DNA from: Phormidesmis sp963710175
GTDB lineage: Bacteria; Cyanobacteriota; Cyanobacteriia; Phormidesmidales; Phormidesmidaceae
Direction of reading: 5' to 3'
Assembly (NCBI GenBank): GCA_963710175.1
Contig: CAVPZC010000001.1
Location: 682,001 to 746,000 of the forward strand
Length of the DNA stretch: 64,000 bases
Shown: one piece after another, positions 35,174-43,747 of the stretch
Layout: every line of letters starts with the position of its first letter
Numbering within the stretch: the first letter of the stretch is position 1
Position numbers and translations under genes: made by a program
The notes under the pieces: model-generated
What the model was told of the DNA's origin: nothing
The model's database searches: none
What the model saw: only the letters and a program-made list of their open reading frames with translations

Positions 35174-37915
35174 ATGGCTAAGACTCCCGTTCACAGCACT
35201 GACCCGCGATCGCCTCACGGCCTGAACAAGCAAGATCTCAGCCAGGTACTGCCCACCATTTGGGAGGCTGAAACGCTCGACAAATCTATTCAAACAGCAC
35301 TCGCCGCCATTCAAACAGAGTTTGGCTACGCCCTCTTGTGGATGGGCCTATACGACCGCTTTAACCACAAGCTCACCACCCGTGGGGCAATCACCCAAGG
35401 CCCCCGCCACTTTTCTTATGCCTCGCTGGCGCTGCACCCTGGCGATGTCTTAGAGCAGGTGATTGTGCAGCAGCGGCCAATGGTAATTGCCGATATTCGC
35501 GAAGAATCTCGGGCTGGCGCTTTGGCCCGAATTGCCAAAACCTTTGAGCTACAGGGCACCGTCGTTTTACCGATTCAGCGACGGGGCCTCTGCTTTGGGC
35601 TGATCGTCTTATGCTCGCAGCACTGGGGAGTCACCCCCGGCATTTTAGAAAATTCCATCCTGCTGGCTATCAACAACGCCCTGGCAGAAGCCATCCACCA
35701 AAACGCTCTTGAATCGCAGCGGCAGCAGACCAAACAACCCGCCAAGCCGCTGCTGGCCCTGCTGGGGTCGCTAGACCGTCTATCGGGGTTAGACGCTCGC
35801 TTGCAGCTAGTCGCTGAAGAAACTCAAAAGTTTATGGGTGCGCCCGTCAGCATTTATTGGCTGGAGACACGGGGACGCAATTTTTGGTGTCGGGTGGGCA
35901 AGCGCCAGGGCAAGTCCAACGGCACGTTGCCAGTCAGCGAAATCCAGAGCCTGTACCAGAGCCTTTGCGCCGAAGAGATGACCGTGTGCGGTGAACTGGA
36001 AGGCTCTCTCAAAGCGAGCATGGCCAACCGGCTGATGCAGCATCTGGGCACCCAATCGCTCATTATCGCGCCGATTGTCTATCACGATGAGCTTCAGGGA
36101 TTTATCAGTATTGAAGGAGCCAACTCCCGCATTTGGAGCGAGGTCGAAAAAGAATATGTGCAGGGCGTGGCCCGGCTGATTGGGCTGGCGATGCCAACAG
36201 CCGAGATGGATGCCGCTTTGAGCCAGGTAAAATCTGACCAGCTGCTCAGCGCTGGCGTGACTCGCAGCATTCATAGCGATCGCGACTGGCAGCATGTACT
36301 GGGGCTCTGCGTAGAGCAGCTCGCCGCCCGCATTGGTACCGATCAGCTGCTGGTGCTCAGTGCCAATCTGGAGCGGGGCGGGTTTGATTTGTGCTACCGC
36401 ACCGGTCACAGCGTCGGGCGAACAGAGCACTGGCTGCCGCTGGCGGCTGTCGATGAAAAAATGCTGAAGCGGGCCCACTCTCCTGTCAGCGTCGAAAGTT
36501 TGGAGAGCGATCTAAAATTTGCTGCCTGGCGATCGCACTTTCAGGACATGGGGGTCGAATCGCTGCTGGTGAGCAACACGTCGCCCGGCCACTCACCTGA
36601 GGGGCTGATTATTGTCACCGATAAAATAGACCGCCGCTGGAGTCAGAGCGATCGCGAGCTGCTGCAAACTCTCAGCAGTCAGATCGGTCTGATCTTGCAC
36701 CAGTGGCAGCTCCAGCGGCAGACTGACCAGCAAGCTCAGCTGCACGAAACCTTTCAGTGGGGAATGCGCAGCTTGCAGCGGCTTTCTCATATTGATGCGC
36801 TCGACCAATCTGCGACTCGTCACATTGCTCAGCTATTACATGTGCCGCTAGTTGCCATCGTCACCTGGGAAAATGGCGAGGATCTCGCCAAAATCAGCCA
36901 TATGCTGTTGCAAAATAGAAGCTTTCAGCTAGCTGACCAGCGGTACCTTTCAGTAGAGGCCGATCCGGTGATTAGCTGGACGGCTGCTACTGACGGTCTA
37001 CTGGCGTTCCGGCTAGAAGATTTGCCCGCCGATGGCCAGCAGTGGATCTCAGGGCCAGCGCAGGCGCAAATTTTGGCGATGGCACTGCGCACCGCGCCCG
37101 AGCACGAACTCAACGCGGTGATTGTAGTTGCCGATAGCGCCAGCCGTCAGTGGTCAGAAGCGCAAACGACGCTGTTTGGCATTGTCGTTAACCAGCTGGC
37201 CTGGTGTCGCCGCCACCTCAACCTTACAGCTGCCATGCTCAATCGTCAGCAGCAGCTCACCCAGCTCAACTGGTACAAGCAGCATCAAATCGAAGACCTC
37301 AACCGCAGTTTGAAAGACTGCTTGCAGCAACTGCGCTTGCAGCCCAATCCGGCAGATGCCCGTCAGCAGATGCTCCTCCAAAAGATGAACGCCCTGACTG
37401 AGCAGCTGGCCTGGGTAGCAGACCACGAGCGCTGGGCGGTTAAAATTCACACTCAGAGTATGCCTTTGATCAGTTTGCTGAAGCGGGCGATGACTCGGGC
37501 CAATCCGCTGCTGCAAGAGCGCCAGCTGTGGTCTAAGGTTCACTGCGAGAGCAATTTAAACATTTCTGGAGATACGACCAAGCTAGAGTTTGTCCTGTAT
37601 GAGCTGATTGCTGAGGCCTGCGATCGCTCTCCGCTCGGCGATCGCATTGATATCTGGTGCCGCCCGACTGACCCGTCTTGGATAGAAGTATCTATTACTG
37701 ACGAAGGCACTGTTGCGCCGCTAGTTTTGCAGGAGATGGCGCAGGGCCGTCCGGCGGACTTGCTGTCGCCCTCCACTTTGCAGCAGCCACGCTACAGCCA
37801 TTTGTGGGTGTGCCAATCGCTGATGCAGCAGCTCGGCGGCGAGTTTACCCTCTTGAAAATGGAAGATGGCCGCACGCTCAGCCGGGTAATGCTGCCGCTA
37901 GCTGAAAAGGGTTGA
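35174..37915 (+). CDS. Multi-GAF protein with degenerate kinase-like ATPase domain
   Basis: 913 residues. About four GAF-type sensory modules cover residues 30-680 (examples: LLWMGLYDRFNHKLTTRGA, VVLPIQRRGLCFGLIVL, LIIAPIVYHDELQGFISIEGANSRIWS, LLVSNTSPGHSPEGLIIV). A glutamine-rich coiled coil follows. The C-terminal ~140 residues align by eye with the histidine-kinase ATPase region but lack its ATP-binding signatures: the N box reads ELIAEACDRS, DNGPGI is ITDEGTVAP, and the GTGLGL loop is absent. No phospho-accepting His motif is clear. It is therefore likely a signalling scaffold. No bilin-binding Cys motif was identified. Soluble. Confidence 0.78.
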   Translation: MAKTPVHSTDPRSPHGLNKQDLSQVLPTIWEAETLDKSIQTALAAIQTEFGYALLWMGLYDRFNHKLTTRGAITQGPRHFSYASLALHPGDVLEQVIVQQRPMVIADIREESRAGALARIAKTFELQGTVVLPIQRRGLCFGLIVLCSQHWGVTPGILENSILLAINNALAEAIHQNALESQRQQTKQPAKPLLALLGSLDRLSGLDARLQLVAEETQKFMGAPVSIYWLETRGRNFWCRVGKRQGKSNGTLPVSEIQSLYQSLCAEEMTVCGELEGSLKASMANRLMQHLGTQSLIIAPIVYHDELQGFISIEGANSRIWSEVEKEYVQGVARLIGLAMPTAEMDAALSQVKSDQLLSAGVTRSIHSDRDWQHVLGLCVEQLAARIGTDQLLVLSANLERGGFDLCYRTGHSVGRTEHWLPLAAVDEKMLKRAHSPVSVESLESDLKFAAWRSHFQDMGVESLLVSNTSPGHSPEGLIIVTDKIDRRWSQSDRELLQTLSSQIGLILHQWQLQRQTDQQAQLHETFQWGMRSLQRLSHIDALDQSATRHIAQLLHVPLVAIVTWENGEDLAKISHMLLQNRSFQLADQRYLSVEADPVISWTAATDGLLAFRLEDLPADGQQWISGPAQAQILAMALRTAPEHELNAVIVVADSASRQWSEAQTTLFGIVVNQLAWCRRHLNLTAAMLNRQQQLTQLNWYKQHQIEDLNRSLKDCLQQLRLQPNPADARQQMLLQKMNALTEQLAWVADHERWAVKIHTQSMPLISLLKRAMTRANPLLQERQLWSKVHCESNLNISGDTTKLEFVLYELIAEACDRSPLGDRIDIWCRPTDPSWIEVSITDEGTVAPLVLQEMAQGRPADLLSPSTLQQPRYSHLWVCQSLMQQLGGEFTLLKMEDGRTLSRVMLPLAEKG

Positions 37916-38061
37916 GTGCAATGCTTCCTCAGTCCTCTTATCAAGAGCCTCATGCTTATTGAACAGACACCAAATACAATTGGAAGCAAAGTCGGGTTAA
38001 ATAGATTTTGACCGGCCTTAGACGCCTCAATATCTGAGGATTGCTCCGACAAGTTTTTCAT

Positions 38062-38703
38062 ATGTCACTACCTTTTTACCTGCTGCTGATCTTGATAGCT
38101 ATCACCTCTTGTGACCGGGTATCAGATGACATCGGGGCAGAGAGCTACGGTTACGGCGTCGAATCGGGCGCTGAATTAGAGGAAAAAAAACCTACTGTTA
38201 AAGAACGGACTACAGAAGAGCAAACCACAGAAGCTCCCAAAGAATCCTCGCTGAGGCTAGCTGAAGATGGTGTCCAAGTGACGAATACTCGATCTAATGA
38301 AACTCAGGTTGTTTCTTTTGATTCTGATATCACTTTGGCTATAGTGGCTGTTTCCACCGTACTGGGAGAACCCGCCGTATCAGCAGCCAACAGTGAGTGT
38401 GACGCAGGACCAATGACATTTACAACTTGGGGGAACGGTTTTGTTTTGAATGCTACTCAGGGCCAGTTTGCCGGCTGGAGTATTCGCACGCACGCGATGA
38501 GCAAGAGACTGACTACGGTCAACAATGTTGGTATTGGTACATCCTTAGCAGAGCTGAAGAAGGCCTACAGTGTTCAGACAGCGAGCAGTTCTCTAGGAAT
38601 AGAGTTCAATGCAGGAAACCAGCTGTTTGGGTTGCTTTCTTCTGATCGGCCTGACGCTATTGTCACAGGGCTTTGGGCCGGAGTGTTTTGTAATCCTCTT
38701 TGA
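38062..38703 (+). CDS. Hypothetical lipoprotein
   Basis: 213 residues from ATG 38062; the open frame extends to a TTG at 38041. The N-terminus MSLPFYLLLILIAITSCDRVSDD is a short lipoprotein signal with ITSC as lipobox. A charged linker (about 35-75) rich in Glu, Lys and Thr leads to a C-terminal domain with two cysteines (NSECDAGPMTF and GVFCNPL) that could form a disulfide, and the segment GIGTSLAELKKAYSVQTA, which recurs in small extracellular domains. I do not recognise a named family. It is followed after 260 noncoding bases by the spondin gene. Confidence 0.65.
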   Translation: MSLPFYLLLILIAITSCDRVSDDIGAESYGYGVESGAELEEKKPTVKERTTEEQTTEAPKESSLRLAEDGVQVTNTRSNETQVVSFDSDITLAIVAVSTVLGEPAVSAANSECDAGPMTFTTWGNGFVLNATQGQFAGWSIRTHAMSKRLTTVNNVGIGTSLAELKKAYSVQTASSSLGIEFNAGNQLFGLLSSDRPDAIVTGLWAGVFCNPL

Positions 38704-38963
38704 GGCGATGCTTATCGTATAGCAAATTACCGAATGTATCCCCTAAAGATAAAACTGCGCCTACTGGCGTAGGTGCGCCACTTGTCCCACAGTATGCAGC
38801 GGTTCTAACGGTCACTCCTGTAGCGAGCAAAGTGGCTGACGCTATAGTTCAGCTTCATAAAGACTTTATAGATATCCTCAGGGCCTTCTCAGAATTTTCT
38901 CAGGGTCTATTTAGCCCGGCTTCACCATAGTGGCTTTGGCTAAAACCATACGGAGATATTTCT

Positions 38964-39791
38964 ATGAGAGTACGTAAAGGCTTGATTGCATCTGCGATCG
39001 CTGCCAGTTCTACGTTGGCCTTAGCACCCTTGGCTGATGCCGCCACTTTGAAGATCACAGTCGATAATCTAGCGCCGACTAACGGCACTTTTCTCACCCC
39101 GGTCTGGTTTGGTTTTCACGATGGCAACTTTGACCTCTACGACCGGGGCGAACCGGTTACTGAGGGCTTAGAGCGAGTAGCAGAAGACGGTATTGTCTCT
39201 GCTCTAAACGACGAATTTACCGCAGCCGATGATGGTGAGGTGCAGGGCGCTATTCTCGGTCTGACGGGAGCCCCAGGCCCTATTGACCCAGGTGAATCTG
39301 CCAGCTTTGAGGTTGATTTGGATGCTAGCGCTGCCAGCAGCCGGTATTTTAGCTATGCCTCCATGGTCATTCCCAGCAATGACTTTTTTATTGCCAACGG
39401 CAACCCGCTAGCCCACCGCATCTTTGACGATGCGGGCAATTTTGTGGGCGCAGATTTTGTCATTACCGGGGCGCAGGTGCTAGATGCTGGCTCTGAAGTC
39501 AACGACGAGCTGCCAGAAAGCACGGCGTTTTTTGGTCAGCAAGCGCCTGATACAGGTATTGATGAAAATGGCGGGGTAGAGCTGGCAGAAGGTTTCATTC
39601 CTGGCGGTCGGATTCTCAGCAGCGACGATTTTGCCAATGCCGACTTTACTGCGCCTGGCTACGAAATCGCACGCTTTCGCGTGGAGCTGTTAGCTGACGA
39701 GGCGGCATCTGTGCCAGAACCTGGAGTTGTACTTGGGCTTTTAGCGGCAGGTGGCCTGATGATTGGGCGACGCCGCCAGCAGCAGGCGTAG
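38964..39791 (+). CDS. Spondin-domain protein with PEP-CTERM sorting signal
   Basis: 275 residues. Signal peptide MRVRKGLIASAIAASSTLALAPLADA, then a spondin-like domain with LKITVDNLAPTNGTFLTPVWFGFHDGNFDLYDRGEP, SASFEVDLDASAASSRYFSYASMVIPSNDFFIANGNP and FDDAGNFVGADFVITGAQVLDAGSEVNDE. The C-terminus VPEPGVVLGLLAAGGLMIGRRRQQQA is a PEP-CTERM signal: PEP, hydrophobic helix, basic tail. It would be processed by an exosortase (absent from this window) and placed on the cell surface or secreted. GGAGAT lies shortly before the ATG. Confidence 0.9.
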   Translation: MRVRKGLIASAIAASSTLALAPLADAATLKITVDNLAPTNGTFLTPVWFGFHDGNFDLYDRGEPVTEGLERVAEDGIVSALNDEFTAADDGEVQGAILGLTGAPGPIDPGESASFEVDLDASAASSRYFSYASMVIPSNDFFIANGNPLAHRIFDDAGNFVGADFVITGAQVLDAGSEVNDELPESTAFFGQQAPDTGIDENGGVELAEGFIPGGRILSSDDFANADFTAPGYEIARFRVELLADEAASVPEPGVVLGLLAAGGLMIGRRRQQQA

Positions 39792-39841
39792 CTGACAGCA
39801 ATGGCGCTAGACAGTCGCTCTTTCTAACGCACTCACTAATG

Positions 39842-39872
39842 GCTGACTCTGACTATCAAGGTCAGCTTTTTT
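39842..39872 (+). terminator. Terminator of the spondin gene
   Basis: GCTGAC and GTCAGC form a 6-bp stem with a 13-base loop, followed by six T residues, 50 bases after the stop codon. Confidence 0.75.
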
Positions 39873-39874
39873 GC

Positions 39875-40150
39875 CTACGGGGCCTCTTCTGAAGACTCTG
39901 GAAACTGGAAGTTGACCACGTCAGGGTCGCAGAGCGGTTCGCCGGTGGCCTCTGAGTGAGCTATCCAGGCGTCGAGTTCGGCTTGAGAGGTGGGGTCAAC
40001 GCAGCCATCCCAGGGTTCGTAAGGATCGCTTTGGTCAGAGAAATAGTAGCTGGCCATGATGTAGCCCCAGAATAGCTGCCGGTGGAATAAGGCCAGACCG
40101 CCAAGAGCGATCGCCCCTGCCACTGAGAGTGAAATCCATCTGTTTTGCAT
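39875..40150 (-). CDS. Hypothetical small membrane-anchored protein
   Basis: 91 residues. One N-terminal hydrophobic helix (about 5-23, LSVAGAIALGGLALF) is followed by a soluble acidic tail with two cysteines (DGCVDPTSQ and GEPLCDPDVVNF) that could form a disulfide outside the membrane. I do not recognise the family. The stop codon abuts the terminator of the convergent spondin gene. It is divergent from bioF. Confidence 0.5.
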   Translation of the reverse strand: MQNRWISLSVAGAIALGGLALFHRQLFWGYIMASYYFSDQSDPYEPWDGCVDPTSQAELDAWIAHSEATGEPLCDPDVVNFQFPESSEEAP

Positions 40151-40228
40151 ACTATGATTGGGCTAGCGAAGACCTTAACGATAAACACTCAAAGCCGCAG
40201 AGCTGGCAGAAAAGGTGCCAGTTAGCCA

Positions 40229-40268
40229 ATTCGCACAAGTAATTCGCACAAGTAATTCGCAAAGTATT
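40229..40268. repeat. Tandem 13-base repeat upstream of bioF
   Basis: ATTCGCACAAGTA occurs at 40229-40241 and 40242-40254, followed by a third, altered unit (ATTCGCAAAGTATT). It lies 55-95 bases before the bioF start, in the promoter region shared with the divergent small membrane protein, so it could be an operator. It may equally be a local slippage duplication. Confidence 0.5.
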
Positions 40269-40322
40269 TTGCAAGCTGATGCTGTTTGTCTGACGGCCTG
40301 ACGCTAGCTGCCTGACAACGCT

Positions 40323-41519
40323 ATGCCCAATGCTTATCGCTGGCTAAAAAAATCTCTGCGCACCCTCCACCAAGCTGACTGGTATCGCAGCGTGCAGACT
40401 GTCGAAGGTCTACCCGGTCCAGTTGTGACGATGGCAGGCCGCACTCTAGTCAATTTTGCCAGCAACGACTATCTGGGCTTGGCGGGCAATCCGCTGGTGG
40501 TGGAACGAGCGATCGCCGCCACCCAAACCTACGGCACTGGCGCAACCGGCTCCCGACTGCTGAGCGGCCATCGGCCCCTACACGATGAATTAGAGCGGGC
40601 GATCGCTCACCTCAAAGGTACAGAAGACGCCCTCGTTTTCAGCAGCGGCTATCTGGCAAACATAGGTACTATCACCGCCCTGGTAAACAGCCGCGACCTG
40701 ATTTTGGCCGACGAATACAATCACGCCAGCCTGAAAAACGGCGCAACCTTGAGCGGTGCGACTGTGGTGACTTATGGGCACTGCGATCTATCTCGACTAG
40801 CCGCCGCGCTGCGCGATCGCCGCGCTGCGCATCGCCGCTGCCTGATTTTGACCGATGGCGTTTTTGGTATGGATGGGGACTTGTGCCCGCTGCCTGAGAT
40901 TTTAGCGTTGGCTAATCGCTTCGAAGCGATGGTGATGATTGATGAGGCTCACAGCGCTGGCGTTTTAGGTAAAACGGGGGCAGGCTGCGCCGAGCACTTT
41001 GGCTGTGGTCATCAGCCGATGGTGCAAATGGGCACGCTCAGCAAAGCCTTTGCCAGCTTGGGTGGCTATGTTGCTGGCAGCCGCGACCTAATCGATTTTT
41101 TGCGCAACCGAGCGCCTGGCTGGATCTATACGACCGGCCTTTCGCCAGCAGATACGGCGGCAGCGCTGGCGGCGATTACGCTACTTCAGCACTCGCCTGA
41201 CCGTCTAGTGCAGCTTCATACCAATGCCCGCTACCTGGCTCAGCAGCTCGATCAGCTTTTGAGCGGCTTGCCCGATTCTCAGCAGGCAGTTCTGAGACTG
41301 CCTTCAGACTCTGCCATTGTTTGCTTGCAGGTAAAAGACGCGGCTACTGTTCTCAGCTTGGGGCAGCAGCTTAAAGATAGCGGCATTTTTGTCTCAGCTG
41401 TGCGACCGCCGACCGTCCCGATTAGTCGCCTGCGGATGAGCGTGATGGCCACTCACACGCAGGCTCACATAGACCTGCTGATCACTGCGCTCGGAGCCTG
41501 TTTGAACGATTTGGGCTAG
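40323..41519 (+). CDS. bioF: 8-amino-7-oxononanoate synthase
   Basis: 398 residues. Typical segments are VNFASNDYLGLAGNP, TGSRLLSGHRPLHDELERAIA, VMIDEAHSAGVLGKTGAG and the pyridoxal-phosphate lysine in MGTLSKAFASLGGYVAGS. The enzyme condenses pimeloyl-ACP (or CoA) with alanine in the first step of biotin ring assembly. Related alpha-oxoamine synthases such as glycine C-acetyltransferase differ in the substrate pocket, so the specific name is likely rather than certain. No other bio gene is next to it; bioY is at 4209-4814. A tandem repeat sits in its promoter region. Confidence 0.9.
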   Translation: MPNAYRWLKKSLRTLHQADWYRSVQTVEGLPGPVVTMAGRTLVNFASNDYLGLAGNPLVVERAIAATQTYGTGATGSRLLSGHRPLHDELERAIAHLKGTEDALVFSSGYLANIGTITALVNSRDLILADEYNHASLKNGATLSGATVVTYGHCDLSRLAAALRDRRAAHRRCLILTDGVFGMDGDLCPLPEILALANRFEAMVMIDEAHSAGVLGKTGAGCAEHFGCGHQPMVQMGTLSKAFASLGGYVAGSRDLIDFLRNRAPGWIYTTGLSPADTAAALAAITLLQHSPDRLVQLHTNARYLAQQLDQLLSGLPDSQQAVLRLPSDSAIVCLQVKDAATVLSLGQQLKDSGIFVSAVRPPTVPISRLRMSVMATHTQAHIDLLITALGACLNDLG

Positions 41520-41618
41520 CGATCGCCACTGCAATCTAACGCTGAATATAGAGATCCCTACCGTGGCGATCCCCTAAAATGGAGACGGGAAAACGTTTAA
41601 CTTCAATTGCATTAGACC

Positions 41619-41837
41619 ATGACAGAAATTAACTGTGCTGAAGCCTGTAAAGACGGCTGTGCATTGGGCGAGCAGTGCCCTCACAAAGAATCTCAGCAGC
41701 AGGCATCCGAGTTTATTGAGAGCACTTCTCTAGATGCCATGCTAGAAATGGCCGCTGAAGCAGTGCGTCGCAAGCAGCAAGAACGCACCCGTGAAGGGCC
41801 TAAATGGGTTTTCCCTGAAGATGGTATCCAGCAGTAG
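41619..41837 (+). CDS. Conserved small cyanobacterial protein with four-cysteine N-terminus
   Basis: 72 residues. Cysteines at 6, 10, 14 and 20 (CAEACKDGCALGEQC) form a compact cluster followed by helices (STSLDAMLEMAAEAVRRKQQE) and the end PKWVFPEDG. The spacing C-x3-C-x3-C-x5-C suggests a metal or iron-sulfur site. I recall similar short proteins across cyanobacteria but no assigned function. It starts 99 bases after bioF and converges with the MscS gene two bases away. Confidence 0.7.
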   Translation: MTEINCAEACKDGCALGEQCPHKESQQQASEFIESTSLDAMLEMAAEAVRRKQQERTREGPKWVFPEDGIQQ

Positions 41838-41839
41838 GT

Positions 41840-43690
41840 CTAGCTGGATGCATCGGTTTGGGCAGGTGCTTCTGCGCTCATTTGAACGGTCGCTGTTTTG
41901 CTGTCCCTGCCATTTTTATCCGCCTTTCTATCCGAGCGTCCCTGCCAGCGGAGTTCTAAATGTTCTTGCGGTACGCCAATGGCAATGCCTGCCTGGTCAA
42001 AGGCTTGTTTGATTCGCTGTCGCAGTTCAAAGGCGACTGGCCACTGCTGTAGCGGCTGGGTTTTGAGCAGCAGGCGCAGCGTCACGCCCGCGTGATCGAT
42101 TTTATCGACGCCCAGCATCTCCGGCGGTTCTAGAATCAGTGGCTTCCACTGCTCATCTTCAGCGAGTTCGGTGGCGGTTGCTTTGAGCAGTGCCAGCGCT
42201 TTGTCTAAGTTGGTGGTGGTGGCTACGTCGATAGACAAATTGATCTGAGCCCAGTCTTTTGAGAGGTTTTGAACGATGTTGATCTGGCTATTAGGAATGG
42301 TAATTAGGCGGCCTTCGATGTCTCGCAGCTGAGTAATGCGTAGATTGACATGCTCCACTGCGCCAGTAAGCCCCTCTACGGTGATCACATCGCCTATGCC
42401 AAAATGGTCTTCAACCAGGATGAGAAAGCCGTTGATGAAGTCTTTAATCAGGCCTTGAGAAGCCAGTGAAATGCCGACGCCGATGATACCAGCACCGGCG
42501 AGTACGGGGCCGACCTGGACGCCAGCGATCGCCAGCGCTACCAGCACCGTCACCCCAAAAATAATTGCCCCCGATAGCCCCTTCGCCACCTGAGAAAAGG
42601 TGGAAAATCTGAGGTTTAGTCGCCGCGATTTATCCGGTGCCCACCGCGTTCCCTCTTGCAGGGCCAGGCTGACTTTGTCAATGAGCAGGCTGCTCAGCCG
42701 CAGTGCCAGCGACGCTAGCCCTATAATTAGCAAAATTTTAGCGGGAATTTTCATCCACTGAAGCAAAAGCGTCGATAGCCAGCGGCTGTAGGGAAATAGA
42801 GCCAATATCCACAGGCAGCTGCTGATCCATAGCCCGAGCTGAAATAAGACCAGCAGCCCCCGCTCAATCTCGTTGATTTTGCGCTTTTGGCGATTGTCTA
42901 AGCGGGCCTTGAGCTGGTCTAAAACGCTGTTGAAGGTTTTAGCGGGGGGCGCTTCTACCAGTGGCCTGCTGGCCATCGGACGGCTACTGTCGCTGCTGGC
43001 CTGACCGAGCTGAGTTTTGGCATTGGCTAGGCGGACCTGTCGCTGCTGTAGCTTGCGGCCTATGCGCCGGGCCGCTATTTGCAGCAGGCTGGCGACCACT
43101 ACTATACCCACAGCAACTTTGGCCTGTCGCTGCCAAAACTGGGGCGATCGCTCCTGACGATAGCGGCTAAAAGCAGTGCTCAGAGTGTCGCTTATAGCCA
43201 CAGCCCGATCTTCTGGACTGGCATGGCCGCTCAGCCGCGCATCCAGGCTAGTCACCGTCAACAGCGGCTGATCATCGACGAAAATCACCGGCAGGTTGCT
43301 GGGTTCGTCAGTCTGAACTGTGATCTTTAGCGGACTGTCCGAGCGGGCCAGCGTGTACAGCCGCTGCTGAATTTCTTGAGCCCGTTCTTCAGCAGGCCAC
43401 TGATCGACGACAGCTGGCGCGCTCACCCAAAATAGCGTTCTCCCATCCAGGTAAATCGGCGCGGCAGCAATCGACTCCGGGGCAATCGTCCACTGGTCTG
43501 GGAGCAGTCGGTTGGCAGCTGTCATCTCTTCCGATGCGGTCGCTGGTGTTGGCGTAGCCTCAAGCGAGCTGCTGGGAACTAGGTTGGCTGGAGGCACCTG
43601 CGCTGGGGCGGGCAGCGCCCACAGTAGCGCCACACTGATGCCAGCTAGCAGCCAGTATAGGAAGGGTTTCATTCGCAAAAAAAATCGCAT
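41840..43690 (-). CDS. Large MscS-family mechanosensitive channel
   Basis: 616 residues from ATG 43690, where a signal-peptide-like start appears (MRFFLRMKPFLYWLLAGISVALLWALPAPAQ). A periplasmic domain (about 30-175) precedes several membrane helices, including the pore-region helix GPVLAGAGIIGVGISLASQGLIKDFINGFLILVEDHFGIGDVI and the MscS beta domain VEHVNLRITQLRDIEGRLITIPNSQI. The channel opens under membrane tension to release solutes after osmotic downshift. The N-terminal extension and Q/A-rich linker are longer than in basic MscS. An upstream ATG at 43732 is possible. It is divergent from ribD. Confidence 0.9.
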   Translation of the reverse strand: MRFFLRMKPFLYWLLAGISVALLWALPAPAQVPPANLVPSSSLEATPTPATASEEMTAANRLLPDQWTIAPESIAAAPIYLDGRTLFWVSAPAVVDQWPAEERAQEIQQRLYTLARSDSPLKITVQTDEPSNLPVIFVDDQPLLTVTSLDARLSGHASPEDRAVAISDTLSTAFSRYRQERSPQFWQRQAKVAVGIVVVASLLQIAARRIGRKLQQRQVRLANAKTQLGQASSDSSRPMASRPLVEAPPAKTFNSVLDQLKARLDNRQKRKINEIERGLLVLFQLGLWISSCLWILALFPYSRWLSTLLLQWMKIPAKILLIIGLASLALRLSSLLIDKVSLALQEGTRWAPDKSRRLNLRFSTFSQVAKGLSGAIIFGVTVLVALAIAGVQVGPVLAGAGIIGVGISLASQGLIKDFINGFLILVEDHFGIGDVITVEGLTGAVEHVNLRITQLRDIEGRLITIPNSQINIVQNLSKDWAQINLSIDVATTTNLDKALALLKATATELAEDEQWKPLILEPPEMLGVDKIDHAGVTLRLLLKTQPLQQWPVAFELRQRIKQAFDQAGIAIGVPQEHLELRWQGRSDRKADKNGRDSKTATVQMSAEAPAQTDASS

Positions 43691-43747
43691 AGAACGGCTC
43701 GCCAGCAAATCATCGATACTGTACGGGTACAACCGCTACGCTAAACC

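Noticed and set aside
35807..36478. A 223-residue open frame antisense to the multi-GAF gene
   Set aside because: The plus-strand frame has clear GAF motifs; the antisense product is His/Gln-rich without motifs.
38700..38930. A 76-residue open frame after the hypothetical lipoprotein gene
   Set aside because: It starts with TTG inside the previous stop, has no ribosome-binding site, and the product resembles no family. Treated as noncoding.
41521..41571. Inverted repeat GATCGCCAC/GTGGCGATC after bioF as a terminator
   Set aside because: The loop is 33 bases, there is no T run, and the arms include the common GCGATCGC sequence, so chance pairing is likely.
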